DNA of 8,369 nt from Gammaproteobacteria bacterium. GTDB taxonomy: Bacteria; Pseudomonadota; Gammaproteobacteria; Steroidobacterales; Woeseiaceae. Location: assembly GCA_030641695.1 (NCBI GenBank), contig DAOWGY010000326.1, forward strand, positions 1-8,369, in the 5' to 3' direction. The notes under the pieces were generated by a model. That model saw only the letters and a program-made list of their open reading frames with translations, was not told where the DNA came from and made no database searches. Positions 1 to 6,394 of the stretch are shown piece after piece (positions within the stretch are counted from its first letter, which is position 1; the number at the start of each line of letters is the position of its first letter). The position numbers and the translations under genes are program-made.

Positions 1-544
1 GTTCCCGTTCATCAAGTTTCCGGGGGCGGATCCGATTCTGGGGCCGGAAATGAAGTCGACCGGTGAGGTGATGGGGGGGGGTCGTTCGTTCGGCGAGGCC
101 TATGCCAAAGCGCAATTGGCATCGGGGGTGGTACTGCCGCGCCAGGGGGCCGCGCTTCTCAGCGTGCGGGACCGAGACAAGGAAGGCGCCGTGGAATTGG
201 CGAAAATTCTGCAGTCGCGCGGCTTCGACCTGGTCGCCACGCACGGAACCGCGCAGGAACTGGCCGCGGCTGGTGTATCATGCCGTCGCGCGAACAAGGT
301 TCGCGAAGGCCGGCCGCATATCGTCGACATGATCAAGAACGGCGAGATCGATCTCATCGTCAACACGACGGAAGGCAAGCAGGCAATTAACGAGTCTCAC
401 TCAATACGCGCTGAGGCGGTACGCAAGGGCGTAACGTATTACACGACGCTCGGGGCGGCGATTGCCACCTGCGTGGCGCTCGAACATCTCGACGACAGTG
501 ACGTCAACCGGTTGCAGGATTTGCACAACGAGGTAGTGGCATGA
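1..544 (+). CDS. carB: Carbamoyl-phosphate synthase large subunit, C-terminal part (start outside window)
   Basis: The open frame enters from the left edge (first whole codon at position 2) and stops with TGA at 542-544, leaving about 180 residues of a protein that is about 1070 residues in the family. CarB makes carbamoyl phosphate from bicarbonate, ATP and ammonia passed from CarA, feeding pyrimidine and arginine synthesis in the cytosol. The visible part starts in the end of the second synthetase half (PFIKFPG, then LGPEMKSTGEVMG). It continues into the MGS-like allosteric domain, recognisable by ALLSVRDRDK, ATHGTA, NKVREGRPHI, NTTEGKQAI and YTTLGAA. In E. coli this domain binds ornithine and UMP; here the site residues were not checked one by one. 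The stop overlaps the greA ATG, so the two genes are likely co-transcribed and translationally coupled. A 9-G run lies at 73-81 where many CarB proteins have MGVGR-like residues; here it reads MGGGR and the frame stays open. Confidence 0.97.
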   Translation, partial: FPFIKFPGADPILGPEMKSTGEVMGGGRSFGEAYAKAQLASGVVLPRQGAALLSVRDRDKEGAVELAKILQSRGFDLVATHGTAQELAAAGVSCRRANKVREGRPHIVDMIKNGEIDLIVNTTEGKQAINESHSIRAEAVRKGVTYYTTLGAAIATCVALEHLDDSDVNRLQDLHNEVVA

Positions 545-1017
545 ACAAGGTGCCCGTGACCGTTCGGGGTCGCGAACTGCTGCAGGAAGAGCTCAAGCAG
601 CTGAAGTCTGTCGATCGTCCCACCGTAATCACGGCGATCGCGGAAGCGCGTGCTCATGGTGATCTGAAAGAGAACGCCGAATATCATGCGGCGAAAGAAC
701 AACAGGGCTTTATCGAGGGCCGCATAAAGGAGATCGAGGGCAAGCTGTCGCACCTTCAGGTGATCGACGTTATGGCCGTTGACGCACGCGGCAAGATTAT
801 CTTCGGCTCCACGGTCGAGTTGCTTGACGAAGATACCGGCAAGGAAATCGTCTACAGGATCGTCGGGGAAGACGAGGCTAATATTAACGAGGGCATGATT
901 TCCTATACATCGCCAATTGCTCGTGCCCTGATCGGTCAGAACGAAGGCGACGTGGTTTCGTTCGCAGCACCGGACGGCGAGAAGCACTACGAGGTAATTG
1001 AAGTTCGCTATATTTAA
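541..1017 (+). CDS. greA: Transcription elongation factor GreA
   Basis: The product is 158 residues, the same length as E. coli GreA, and alignable along its whole length. GreA enters the secondary channel of RNA polymerase and stimulates the intrinsic cleavage of backtracked RNA, restarting stalled complexes. The N-terminal coiled coil carries the tip motif HGDLKENAEYHAAKEQQ, with the conserved acidic residues D41 and E44 that act at the polymerase active site. The C-terminal FKBP-like domain contains IFGSTVELL, YRIVGEDEA and SPIARALIGQ. The ATG overlaps the carB TGA as ATGA, so it is probably expressed by readthrough and reinitiation from carB, although a promoter inside carB cannot be excluded. 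The gene ends 7 bases before a REP doublet that separates it from convergent yhbY. Confidence 0.98.
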   Translation: MNKVPVTVRGRELLQEELKQLKSVDRPTVITAIAEARAHGDLKENAEYHAAKEQQGFIEGRIKEIEGKLSHLQVIDVMAVDARGKIIFGSTVELLDEDTGKEIVYRIVGEDEANINEGMISYTSPIARALIGQNEGDVVSFAAPDGEKHYEVIEVRYI

Positions 1018-1024
1018 TTTAACA

Positions 1025-1115
1025 GTTGGAGCGCTTCTCGAAGCGCGAATTGAATTGATTGCAATCGTGCTTCGTTTTCAACGCAAACCAGTCGCGCCTC
1101 GAGAGACGCTCCAAC
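1025..1115. repeat. REP doublet (BIME-like inverted pair) between greA and yhbY
   Basis: Two 26-base units face each other. The left unit (1025-1050) starts GTTGGAGCG, has a perfect 7-bp stem (GCGCTTC at 1031-1037 and GAAGCGC at 1040-1046, TC loop) and ends GCGAAT. The right unit (1090-1115) is the reverse complement of the same pattern, with stem arms GCGCCTC and GAGACGC. Its outer block (1089-1118) matches 4176-4205 with one mismatch in 30. The class GTxGGAGCG-stem-CGCGAA is known from pseudomonad and xanthomonad REP sequences mobilised by RAYT (TnpA_REP) transposases; none is visible here. The 39-base core holds a perfect palindrome, GATTGCAATC (1057-1066). The right edge ends 3 bases from the yhbY stop. 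Placement between convergent genes suits a role in transcript ends or mRNA stability, but no U-tract follows the stems, so a classic terminator is not evident. Confidence 0.85.
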
Positions 1116-1118
1116 GAT

Positions 1119-1412
1119 CTACGGCAAGCGGATCTTCTTCTTGTCCGTATTTTCCCGATACATGAGCGCCATGTTGCCAACGCGCTGGACAAGCACGGCT
1201 GAACCCTCGTCACACAGTTTCCCAATAATGTCATTTCGCACTTCGCGATCGCCGACTTTGACACGAACCTTGATGAGTTCATGGTGCTCGAGTGATGAGT
1301 TGAATTCCGCAAGCAATGTAGCCGTCAGTCCCGCGTCGCCGACCATCACCACGGGATTGAGCGCGTGGCCGAGGCCGCGCAGGTACTTTTTTTGTGATTC
1401 ACTTAGCGTCAT
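1119..1412 (-). CDS. yhbY: YhbY family CRM-domain ribosome assembly RNA-binding protein
   Basis: Starting from the ATG at 1412, the product is 97 residues, matching E. coli YhbY. It is a single CRS1-YhbY (CRM) domain, an RNA-binding fold associated with pre-50S ribosomal particles in bacteria. Visible hallmarks are the N-terminal KKYLRGLGHALNPVV, the GxxG loop (GDAG at residues 25-28) followed by LT, the EHHELIKVRV strand and the C-terminal NMALMYR strand. The frame stays open 69 bases further upstream to 1481, but that extension matches nothing in the family and would run over the rlmE start region, so the internal ATG is preferred. No Shine-Dalgarno sequence precedes this ATG; see the candidate promoter at 1421-1449. 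The gene is convergent with greA and divergent from rlmE, which is another 50S-directed gene. Codons 7-9 read CAA AAA AAG, which contains an A AAA AAG heptamer. Confidence 0.96.
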   Translation of the reverse strand: MTLSESQKKYLRGLGHALNPVVMVGDAGLTATLLAEFNSSLEHHELIKVRVKVGDREVRNDIIGKLCDEGSAVLVQRVGNMALMYRENTDKKKIRLP

Positions 1413-1420
1413 GGGCGCGC

Positions 1421-1449
1421 AGTGTAACAGTGGGTTACGCAGTATTGAA
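1421..1449 (-). promoter_or_regulatory. Candidate sigma70 extended -10 promoter for yhbY
   Basis: Read on the minus strand, there is a -35-like TTCAAT (1449-1444), a 17-base spacer, and an extended -10 TGT-TACACT (1429-1421). The -10 matches the consensus at 4 of 6 positions and the -35 at 3 of 6. Transcription would begin near 1414, only 2-3 bases before the yhbY ATG at 1412, which would make the message nearly leaderless. The same segment carries an inverted repeat, GTAAC (1424-1428) and GTTAC (1434-1438), separated by 5 bases, which could be an operator shared with divergent rlmE. This is inferred from pattern only. Confidence 0.4.
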
Positions 1450-1457
1450 CGGCTCGT

Positions 1458-1471
1458 GGAGCGAAGTTTTG
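1458..1471 (+). promoter_or_regulatory. Ribosome binding site and TTG start that set the rlmE N-terminus
   Basis: GGAG at 1458-1461 lies 7 bases before a TTG at 1469-1471. The only upstream ATG or GTG starts in this frame would fuse residues unlike RlmE and would overlap yhbY. The spacing and the resulting protein length (208 residues against 209 in E. coli) favour TTG as the true start. Confidence 0.8.
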
Positions 1472-2095
1472 AGTAAGCCACGCCGCAGTTCCGGTAGCTG
1501 GCGTGAACGCCAGGAGCGCGATCCCTACGTTGTTCGTGCGCGTAGCGAGGGTTGGCGCTCGCGTGCTGTCTACAAGCTCGAGCAAATCAACGACAAGGAG
1601 AAGATGCTGCGGCCGGACATGGTCTGCATCGATCTGGGTTCGGCGCCAGGCAGCTGGAGCCAATATGTCACGGAGAAGCTCAAAGGCAGGGTGCGAATCA
1701 TCGCTCTGGATTTGTTGCCGATGGACACGTTGCCGTCAGTCGAGTTCATTCAGGGTGACTTTCGCGAGGAGGATATTCTCGCTGAACTCGAGGGCGTGCT
1801 TGGCGATGTTCGAGCCGACCTTGTAATGAGCGATATGTCGCCCAATATCAGCGGCACGAAGTCTGTCGACCAACCGAGATCGATGTATCTCGCCGAACTG
1901 GCTCTGGACCTTTGCGAACGAACCCTGAAGCCGGGCGGTGACTTCGTCTGCAAATTGTTTCAGGGTGAAGGAACAGACGCCTTCATTGTGGCGGCCAGGC
2001 AGCGATTCGGACGGCTGCGAGTGATGAAACCCGAGGCCTCCAGGGCGGGAAGTCGTGAGGTCTACTTGGTAGCGAGAAACTATCATTTGGTGTAG
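1469..2095 (+). CDS. rlmE: 23S rRNA (uridine-2552 2'-O) methyltransferase RlmE (FtsJ/RrmJ)
   Basis: From the TTG at 1469 the product is 208 residues. RlmE methylates the ribose of U2552 in the A loop of 23S rRNA in late 50S assembly, using S-adenosylmethionine. The Rossmann-like motif I DLGSAPGSWSQYV is at 55-67 and the acidic motif ALDLLPMD at 79-86. The catalytic tetrad known from E. coli (K38, D124, K164, E199) is present at a constant offset of two: K36 in RAVYKL, D122 in MSDMSPN, K162 in VCKLFQGEG, and E197 in SREVYLVA. The ATG-initiated longer frame (from 1394 or earlier) adds residues unlike the family and overlaps yhbY, so it is not used. Divergent from yhbY and 64 bases upstream of ftsH, it forms the classic rlmE-ftsH pair, which is heat-shock regulated in E. 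coli; I see no convincing sigma32 promoter here. Confidence 0.97.
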   Translation: MSKPRRSSGSWRERQERDPYVVRARSEGWRSRAVYKLEQINDKEKMLRPDMVCIDLGSAPGSWSQYVTEKLKGRVRIIALDLLPMDTLPSVEFIQGDFREEDILAELEGVLGDVRADLVMSDMSPNISGTKSVDQPRSMYLAELALDLCERTLKPGGDFVCKLFQGEGTDAFIVAARQRFGRLRVMKPEASRAGSREVYLVARNYHLV

Positions 2096-2120
2096 TGTCT
2101 AATCGTTAGAACCTGTCTAA
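2096..2120. promoter_or_regulatory. Paired repeats in the rlmE-ftsH gap (possible operator or hairpin)
   Basis: TGTCTAA occurs twice in direct orientation, at 2096-2102 and 2114-2120. Between them TTAGA (2106-2110) is the inverse of TCTAA (2098-2102), giving a 5-bp hairpin with a TCG loop. The spacing from start to start is 18 bases. It begins immediately after the rlmE stop codon and about 40 bases upstream of the ftsH start. It could be a protein-binding site or a weak mRNA hairpin; the sequence alone does not decide. Confidence 0.3.
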
Positions 2121-2159
2121 AAATCCAGTACTTGGATGACCCCCGCACGGTAAGCGAAT

Positions 2160-4082
2160 GTGAATGATCTGACCAAAAATATTCTCGTTTTTATTGTCAT
2201 AATCGTCGTCCTCCTGTCGGTCGTACAGGGCTTGTCGACGGCCGGTGGTGGGCAGCCGGAATTGCGAAAATATTCGGATTTTCTCGAGCAGGTTCGCGCG
2301 GGCCAGGTCGAGGAAGCCGAGATTGAGGGGCAACGCATTCGCTTCGGCAATCGCGAGCCGCTGCGGTATTACACGATCAGCCCGGAGACAGACAACAACA
2401 CACTGATCGGGCTGCTCGAAGAAAACCATGTCAACTTCTCTGCCGCCGAGCCCAAACAGCAGGGCCTGATCGGCCAATTGCTGATCAGTTCGTTCCCAAT
2501 TCTCTTACTCATCGGTGTGTGGATCTATTTCATGCGCCAGATGCAAGGGGGCGGTGGTGGCCGAGGTGCCATGTCCTTCGGCAAAAGCAAGGCCCGCCTT
2601 CTGGGTGAGGACCAGGTCGGTATATCGTTCGCCGATGTCGCAGGTGTCGACGAGGCCAAGGCCGAAGTTGCCGAAATCGTCGAATTCTTGAAGGACCCGA
2701 GCAAGTTCCAGCGGCTCGGCGGCAAGATTCCCAAAGGCGTGCTCATGGTTGGCGCGCCTGGCACCGGCAAAACACTGCTGGCGAAGGCGATTGCGGGAGA
2801 GGCCAAAGTACCGTTCTTTACGATCTCGGGCTCGGACTTCGTCGAGATGTTCGTGGGCGTCGGCGCATCGCGCGTCCGCGACATGTTTGATCAGGCCAAG
2901 AAGCAGGCACCGTGTATCATTTTCATCGACGAGCTCGATGCCGTCGGCCGTCATCGCGGTGCCGGACTCGGCGGTGGCCACGATGAGCGTGAGCAGACGT
3001 TGAACCAGCTGCTGGTCGAGATGGACGGCTTCGAGGGCAATGAAGGCATCATTGTCATTGCCGCTACGAATCGCCCGGATGTGCTCGACCCTGCATTGCT
3101 ACGGCCGGGTCGCTTCGATCGCCAGGTGGTCGTGCCTTTGCCCGACGTGCGTGGCCGGGAACAGATCCTCAAGGTTCACATGCGCAAAGTACCGCTCGAT
3201 GACGACGTCAAACCGAACGTAATAGCACGCGGTACACCGGGGTTCTCCGGTGCCGATCTGGCCAATCTCATCAACGAAGCGGCCCTGTTTGCTGCTCGCT
3301 CCAACAAGCGCGTGGTGAGCATGGACGAGTTCGAGAAGGCCAAAGACAAGATCATGATGGGCGCCGAGCGCCGCTCGATGGTCATGAGCGAAAAGGAAAA
3401 GCTCAATACGGCATATCACGAGTCGGGTCACGCGATCGTCGGTTACCTCATGCCCGAACACGACCCGGTGTACAAGGTGACGATCATCCCGCGTGGACTG
3501 GCACTTGGCGTCACAATGTACTTGCCCGAAGAGGACCGTTACAGCATGTCGCGGCAGAGCATCGAAAGTCGAATTGCCAGCCTGTTCGGTGGGCGAATCG
3601 CCGAGGAGATGATCAACGGTCCGGCTGGCGTTACCACTGGCGCGGCGAATGATATCGAGCGCGCGACCGAGCTCGCTCGCAATATGGTCACCAAGTGGGG
3701 CTTGTCTGAGAGGCTTGGTCCGCTGACGTACAGCGAGGATGATGGTGAGGTATTTCTGGGTCGTTCCGTAACCCAGCACAAACAGGTGTCGGATGACACG
3801 GCGCACGCAATCGATGAGGAGGTGCGCAGGATCATCGATAGCAATTACGCCCTGGCGACGCAAATGCTCAAGGACAATGTCGACCAGCTGCATGCGATGG
3901 CCAAAGCGCTGATCAAGTACGAGACGATCGCCGAAACGCAGATCAAGGACCTCATGGAAGGCCGCGAGCCGCAGCCACCTGAGGACTGGGACGATTCGGC
4001 GGATCCGGAGACTCCGGACGATACGCCGATATCGGAAGCCGAAGTCAAGGGCAAGATCGGCGGCCCGGCCCCCGAACATTAG
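2160..4082 (+). CDS. ftsH: ATP-dependent zinc metalloprotease FtsH
   Basis: The product is 640 residues, close to E. coli FtsH at about 644. FtsH is a hexameric inner-membrane AAA+ protease that degrades misfolded membrane proteins and regulatory substrates such as sigma32 and LpxC. Order of parts: TM1 (about 8-25), periplasmic domain (26-100), TM2 (about 103-125), a glycine-rich linker (130-136), the AAA module, and the M41 peptidase. Visible motifs are Walker A GAPGTGKT (198-205), pore loop FVG (231-233), Walker B IIFIDE (253-258), the second region of homology with NRPDVLDPALLRPGRFDR, and the zinc site HESGH (420-424), with D498 in the AANDIERAT segment as likely third ligand. The GTG start is chosen because it gives the family N-terminus MNDLTKN; a weak GGTAAG lies 5 bases upstream. 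An ATG-TGA (2158-2163) overlaps this start. The C-terminus is acidic and proline-rich (about 600-630). Confidence 0.98.
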   Translation: MNDLTKNILVFIVIIVVLLSVVQGLSTAGGGQPELRKYSDFLEQVRAGQVEEAEIEGQRIRFGNREPLRYYTISPETDNNTLIGLLEENHVNFSAAEPKQQGLIGQLLISSFPILLLIGVWIYFMRQMQGGGGGRGAMSFGKSKARLLGEDQVGISFADVAGVDEAKAEVAEIVEFLKDPSKFQRLGGKIPKGVLMVGAPGTGKTLLAKAIAGEAKVPFFTISGSDFVEMFVGVGASRVRDMFDQAKKQAPCIIFIDELDAVGRHRGAGLGGGHDEREQTLNQLLVEMDGFEGNEGIIVIAATNRPDVLDPALLRPGRFDRQVVVPLPDVRGREQILKVHMRKVPLDDDVKPNVIARGTPGFSGADLANLINEAALFAARSNKRVVSMDEFEKAKDKIMMGAERRSMVMSEKEKLNTAYHESGHAIVGYLMPEHDPVYKVTIIPRGLALGVTMYLPEEDRYSMSRQSIESRIASLFGGRIAEEMINGPAGVTTGAANDIERATELARNMVTKWGLSERLGPLTYSEDDGEVFLGRSVTQHKQVSDDTAHAIDEEVRRIIDSNYALATQMLKDNVDQLHAMAKALIKYETIAETQIKDLMEGREPQPPEDWDDSADPETPDDTPISEAEVKGKIGGPAPEH

Positions 4083-4094
4083 TACCGGGCGGTC

Positions 4095-4202
4095 GTTGGA
4101 GCGGTCCTCGGACAGCGAATGGGAAAGTGCCCGATCAGATCTCCGTTGTCATCGCAGCTCGATTCAAATTCGCCTCAGTCGCGCCTCGAGAGGCGCTCCA
4201 AC
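4095..4202. repeat. REP doublet between ftsH and folP
   Basis: This is a second inverted pair of the same REP family. The left unit (4095-4120) starts GTTGGAGCG and ends GCGAAT, with a decayed stem (GTCC and GGAC around a TC loop, plus an outer GC/GC pair). The right unit (4177-4202) is inverted, with a perfect 7-bp stem, GCGCCTC and GAGGCGC around GA. Compared with the left unit at 1025-1050, the stem differs by a T-to-C and a matching A-to-G change, a compensatory pair that supports selection on the hairpin. The 56-base core is unlike the core of the first doublet. It lies in a codirectional gap just before folP, where REP doublets are known in other bacteria to protect upstream mRNA or attenuate downstream expression. 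Confidence 0.85.
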
Positions 4203-4211
4203 GATACGTCG

Positions 4212-5042
4212 ATGCTCACGTTAGGCTCGATTAGGATCGAAGTCCCCGCCGTCATGGGGATTCTCAACGTCACGCCTGATTCCTTTTCGGATGGCGGCAA
4301 GTTCGCCGTTCGTGACGCTGCCCTGCGGCAGGCGGATTCGATGGCCGCGGCGGGCGCCGCAATCATCGACATTGGTGGCGAGTCCACGCGTCCGGGCGCC
4401 AAAGACATCAACGAACAAGAGGAACTCGATCGAGTGCTTCCGGTTGTAGAGGCAGTTGCCGCGTCGGTCGCTGTGCCCGTTTCGATCGATACGAGCAAAC
4501 CAGTGGTGATGCGCGCAGCGGTTGCATCCGGAGCCGCGATGATCAACGACATTCGCGCGCTTCAGGAGGAAGGGGCGCTGAGTGCTGTCACAGAATTGCA
4601 GATACCGGTATGCCTGATGCACATGCAGGGTCTGCCCCGGACCATGCAGCACAGTCCGGAGTACAGTGATGTCGTCAGCGAAGTCCGAAGTTTTCTGGCT
4701 GCACGGATTTCGGCATGCCGGGAAGCCGGACTCGCGGAAGAACTGCTGATCGTGGATCCTGGTTTCGGGTTCGGCAAAACTGTGCAGCACAATGTCGAGT
4801 TGCTGGCTAATCTGCGACAATTGCGGGATCTCGGGCGACCGGTACTTGCCGGGCTGTCGAGAAAATCGACGCTCGGTGTGCTGACAGGTCGGGACGTCAG
4901 TGAGCGACTGCCCGCAAGCATCGCAGCGGCAGTGGTCACGGTGATGCAGGGTGCGGACATTGTCCGCGTGCACGATGTTGGCGAGACGGTCGACGCGCTA
5001 CGTGTCGCCGCAGTGGTGATGGAGTCGGACACACTCAGATGA
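4212..5042 (+). CDS. folP: Dihydropteroate synthase
   Basis: From the ATG at 4212 the product is 276 residues (E. coli 282). DHPS joins para-aminobenzoate to hydroxymethyl-dihydropterin diphosphate in folate synthesis and is the sulfonamide target. The TIM barrel shows all the usual signatures: MGILNVTPDSFSDGG (15-29, diphosphate-binding loop 1), DIGGESTRPGA (53-63, loop 2), SIDTSKP (91-97), MINDIRAL (110-117), DPGFGFGK (182-189), SRKS (216-219) and RVHD (252-255). The frame is open to an ATG at 4119, but the added 31 residues are encoded by REP sequence and are unlike any DHPS N-terminus, so that start is rejected. No strong Shine-Dalgarno is seen before 4212; the nearest purine run, GAGAGG, is inside the REP stem about 18 bases away. 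The stop overlaps the glmM ATG as ATGA, indicating coupling. Confidence 0.96.
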   Translation: MLTLGSIRIEVPAVMGILNVTPDSFSDGGKFAVRDAALRQADSMAAAGAAIIDIGGESTRPGAKDINEQEELDRVLPVVEAVAASVAVPVSIDTSKPVVMRAAVASGAAMINDIRALQEEGALSAVTELQIPVCLMHMQGLPRTMQHSPEYSDVVSEVRSFLAARISACREAGLAEELLIVDPGFGFGKTVQHNVELLANLRQLRDLGRPVLAGLSRKSTLGVLTGRDVSERLPASIAAAVVTVMQGADIVRVHDVGETVDALRVAAVVMESDTLR

Positions 5043-6373
5043 GCAAGAAGTTCTTCGGTACAGATGGCGTGCGCGGAACGGTCGGTGAAGATCCGATGAC
5101 GGCAGATTTCGCGATACGTCTCGCAAGTGCGGCCGCACAGGTACTCGTGCCAACCGGTGGCAGCGTGCTCATCGGCAAGGACACGCGGCTATCCGGTTAC
5201 ATGTTTGAGTCGGCGCTCGAGGCGGGATTCACGGCGGCGGGGGCCGACGTGTTATTGATCGGCCCGTTACCGACACCGGGCATCGCCTACCTGACCAAGG
5301 AGCTGGATGCCGACCTGGGAGTCGTCATTTCCGCGTCCCACAATCCGTATTACGACAATGGCATCAAGTTTTTCGATCGTGACGGATCGAAGCTCACCGA
5401 CGAAATCGAAGCGGCCATTGAGACTCATCTCGAGAAGTCGGCGATCACGCTCGACTCGAACGCGCTCGGTAAAGCCAAGCGCATCGATTCCGCGCCCGTC
5501 AGCTACCAGGAATTCTGCGCATCGACGCTCCCTGACGGTCTGACGCTGGAGGGCCTGAAAATCGTCTTCGATGGCGCCAATGGAGCAGGTTACAAAGTTG
5601 GCCCCCGCACGCTGGCTAATCTCGACGCGGAGGTCATTCCGATCGGCTGTTCGCCGAATGGACGCAATATCAACGATGGTTGCGGCTCGACGAATCCCGA
5701 TCTTCTGCAACTAACGGTGCCTGCCGTCGGTGCCGACGTGGGTGTTGCCATCGATGGAGATGGTGATCGTGTGGTCCTGGTGGATGAGTCGGGACAACTG
5801 GTCGACGGTGACCAGATCCTGTACGTGCTCGCCACCGCATGGCAGCAGGAGGGCAGGCTCCGCGGTCCGGTCGTCGGCACCGTAATGAGCAATCTTGGCC
5901 TCGAGCACGCCTTGCAGGAGCACAATATCGATTTTCGTCGCGCTAAAGTCGGGGACCGCTACGTGCTCGAAGCGCTCAAGGAAGCCGGCGGGGTGATTGG
6001 CGGCGAGACCTCGGGGCACATGATCGTGCTGGATCAGACAACGACGGGCGACGGGCTAATCTGTGCCCTGCAGGTGCTGGCGATCATGCAGCAGACGGGA
6101 AAGCCGCTGTCCGAGCTCGTCTCGGGCATGCCGAAGTATCCCCAAACGATGCTTAATGTCCGCACTGAAAAGCGTATGGACCCGCACGAATCGCCGCTGA
6201 TTCGCGAAGCCATCACGGCGGCGGAGGCAGAATTGGCTGAAACCGGTCGCATCGTATTGCGAGCCTCCGGGACCGAGCCCGTCATCCGGGTGATGGTCGA
6301 GGGCGCAGACGCGAAACAGGTGACTTCCGTCGCCGAACGCCTGGCCGCAGTAGTCGCTGACGCGGCAAGCTGA
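5039..6373 (+). CDS. glmM: Phosphoglucosamine mutase
   Basis: The product is 444 residues (E. coli 445). GlmM interconverts glucosamine-6-phosphate and glucosamine-1-phosphate, the step before GlmU on the way to UDP-GlcNAc for peptidoglycan and lipopolysaccharide. It belongs to the alpha-D-phosphohexomutase family and all four active-site segments are visible: FGTDGVRG (6-13), the phosphoserine loop SASHNP with the catalytic serine at S100 (E. coli S102), the metal loop DGDGDR (239-244), and the sugar-binding GGETSGH (321-327). The C-terminal phosphate-binding loop is RASGTEP (408-414). The ATG overlaps the folP stop by ATGA. The folP-glmM linkage is conserved in Gammaproteobacteria although the two pathways are unrelated. 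Confidence 0.98.
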   Translation: MSKKFFGTDGVRGTVGEDPMTADFAIRLASAAAQVLVPTGGSVLIGKDTRLSGYMFESALEAGFTAAGADVLLIGPLPTPGIAYLTKELDADLGVVISASHNPYYDNGIKFFDRDGSKLTDEIEAAIETHLEKSAITLDSNALGKAKRIDSAPVSYQEFCASTLPDGLTLEGLKIVFDGANGAGYKVGPRTLANLDAEVIPIGCSPNGRNINDGCGSTNPDLLQLTVPAVGADVGVAIDGDGDRVVLVDESGQLVDGDQILYVLATAWQQEGRLRGPVVGTVMSNLGLEHALQEHNIDFRRAKVGDRYVLEALKEAGGVIGGETSGHMIVLDQTTTGDGLICALQVLAIMQQTGKPLSELVSGMPKYPQTMLNVRTEKRMDPHESPLIREAITAAEAELAETGRIVLRASGTEPVIRVMVEGADAKQVTSVAERLAAVVADAAS

Positions 6374-6394
6374 TTCCGCTGACATTGATGCGCG

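Noticed and set aside
2131..2144. CTTGGAT followed by CCCC upstream of ftsH as a sigma32 heat-shock promoter
   Set aside because: The two elements are only 4 bases apart, whereas sigma32 promoters need about 13-15 between them.
3099..4079. Long minus-strand open frame opposite ftsH (326 codons)
   Set aside because: It is a shadow of the GC-rich ftsH coding frame: composition is rich in Arg, His and Val with no family motif, and ftsH on the other strand is unambiguous.
4063..4090. GCCCGG and CCGGGC inverted repeat around the ftsH stop as a terminator
   Set aside because: The stem is only 6 bp with a loop of about 16 bases and no following U-tract.
4221..4973. Minus-strand open frame opposite folP (250 codons)
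   Set aside because: Antisense shadow of folP codon usage, with no recognisable motif, no ribosome binding site and full overlap with a confident gene.
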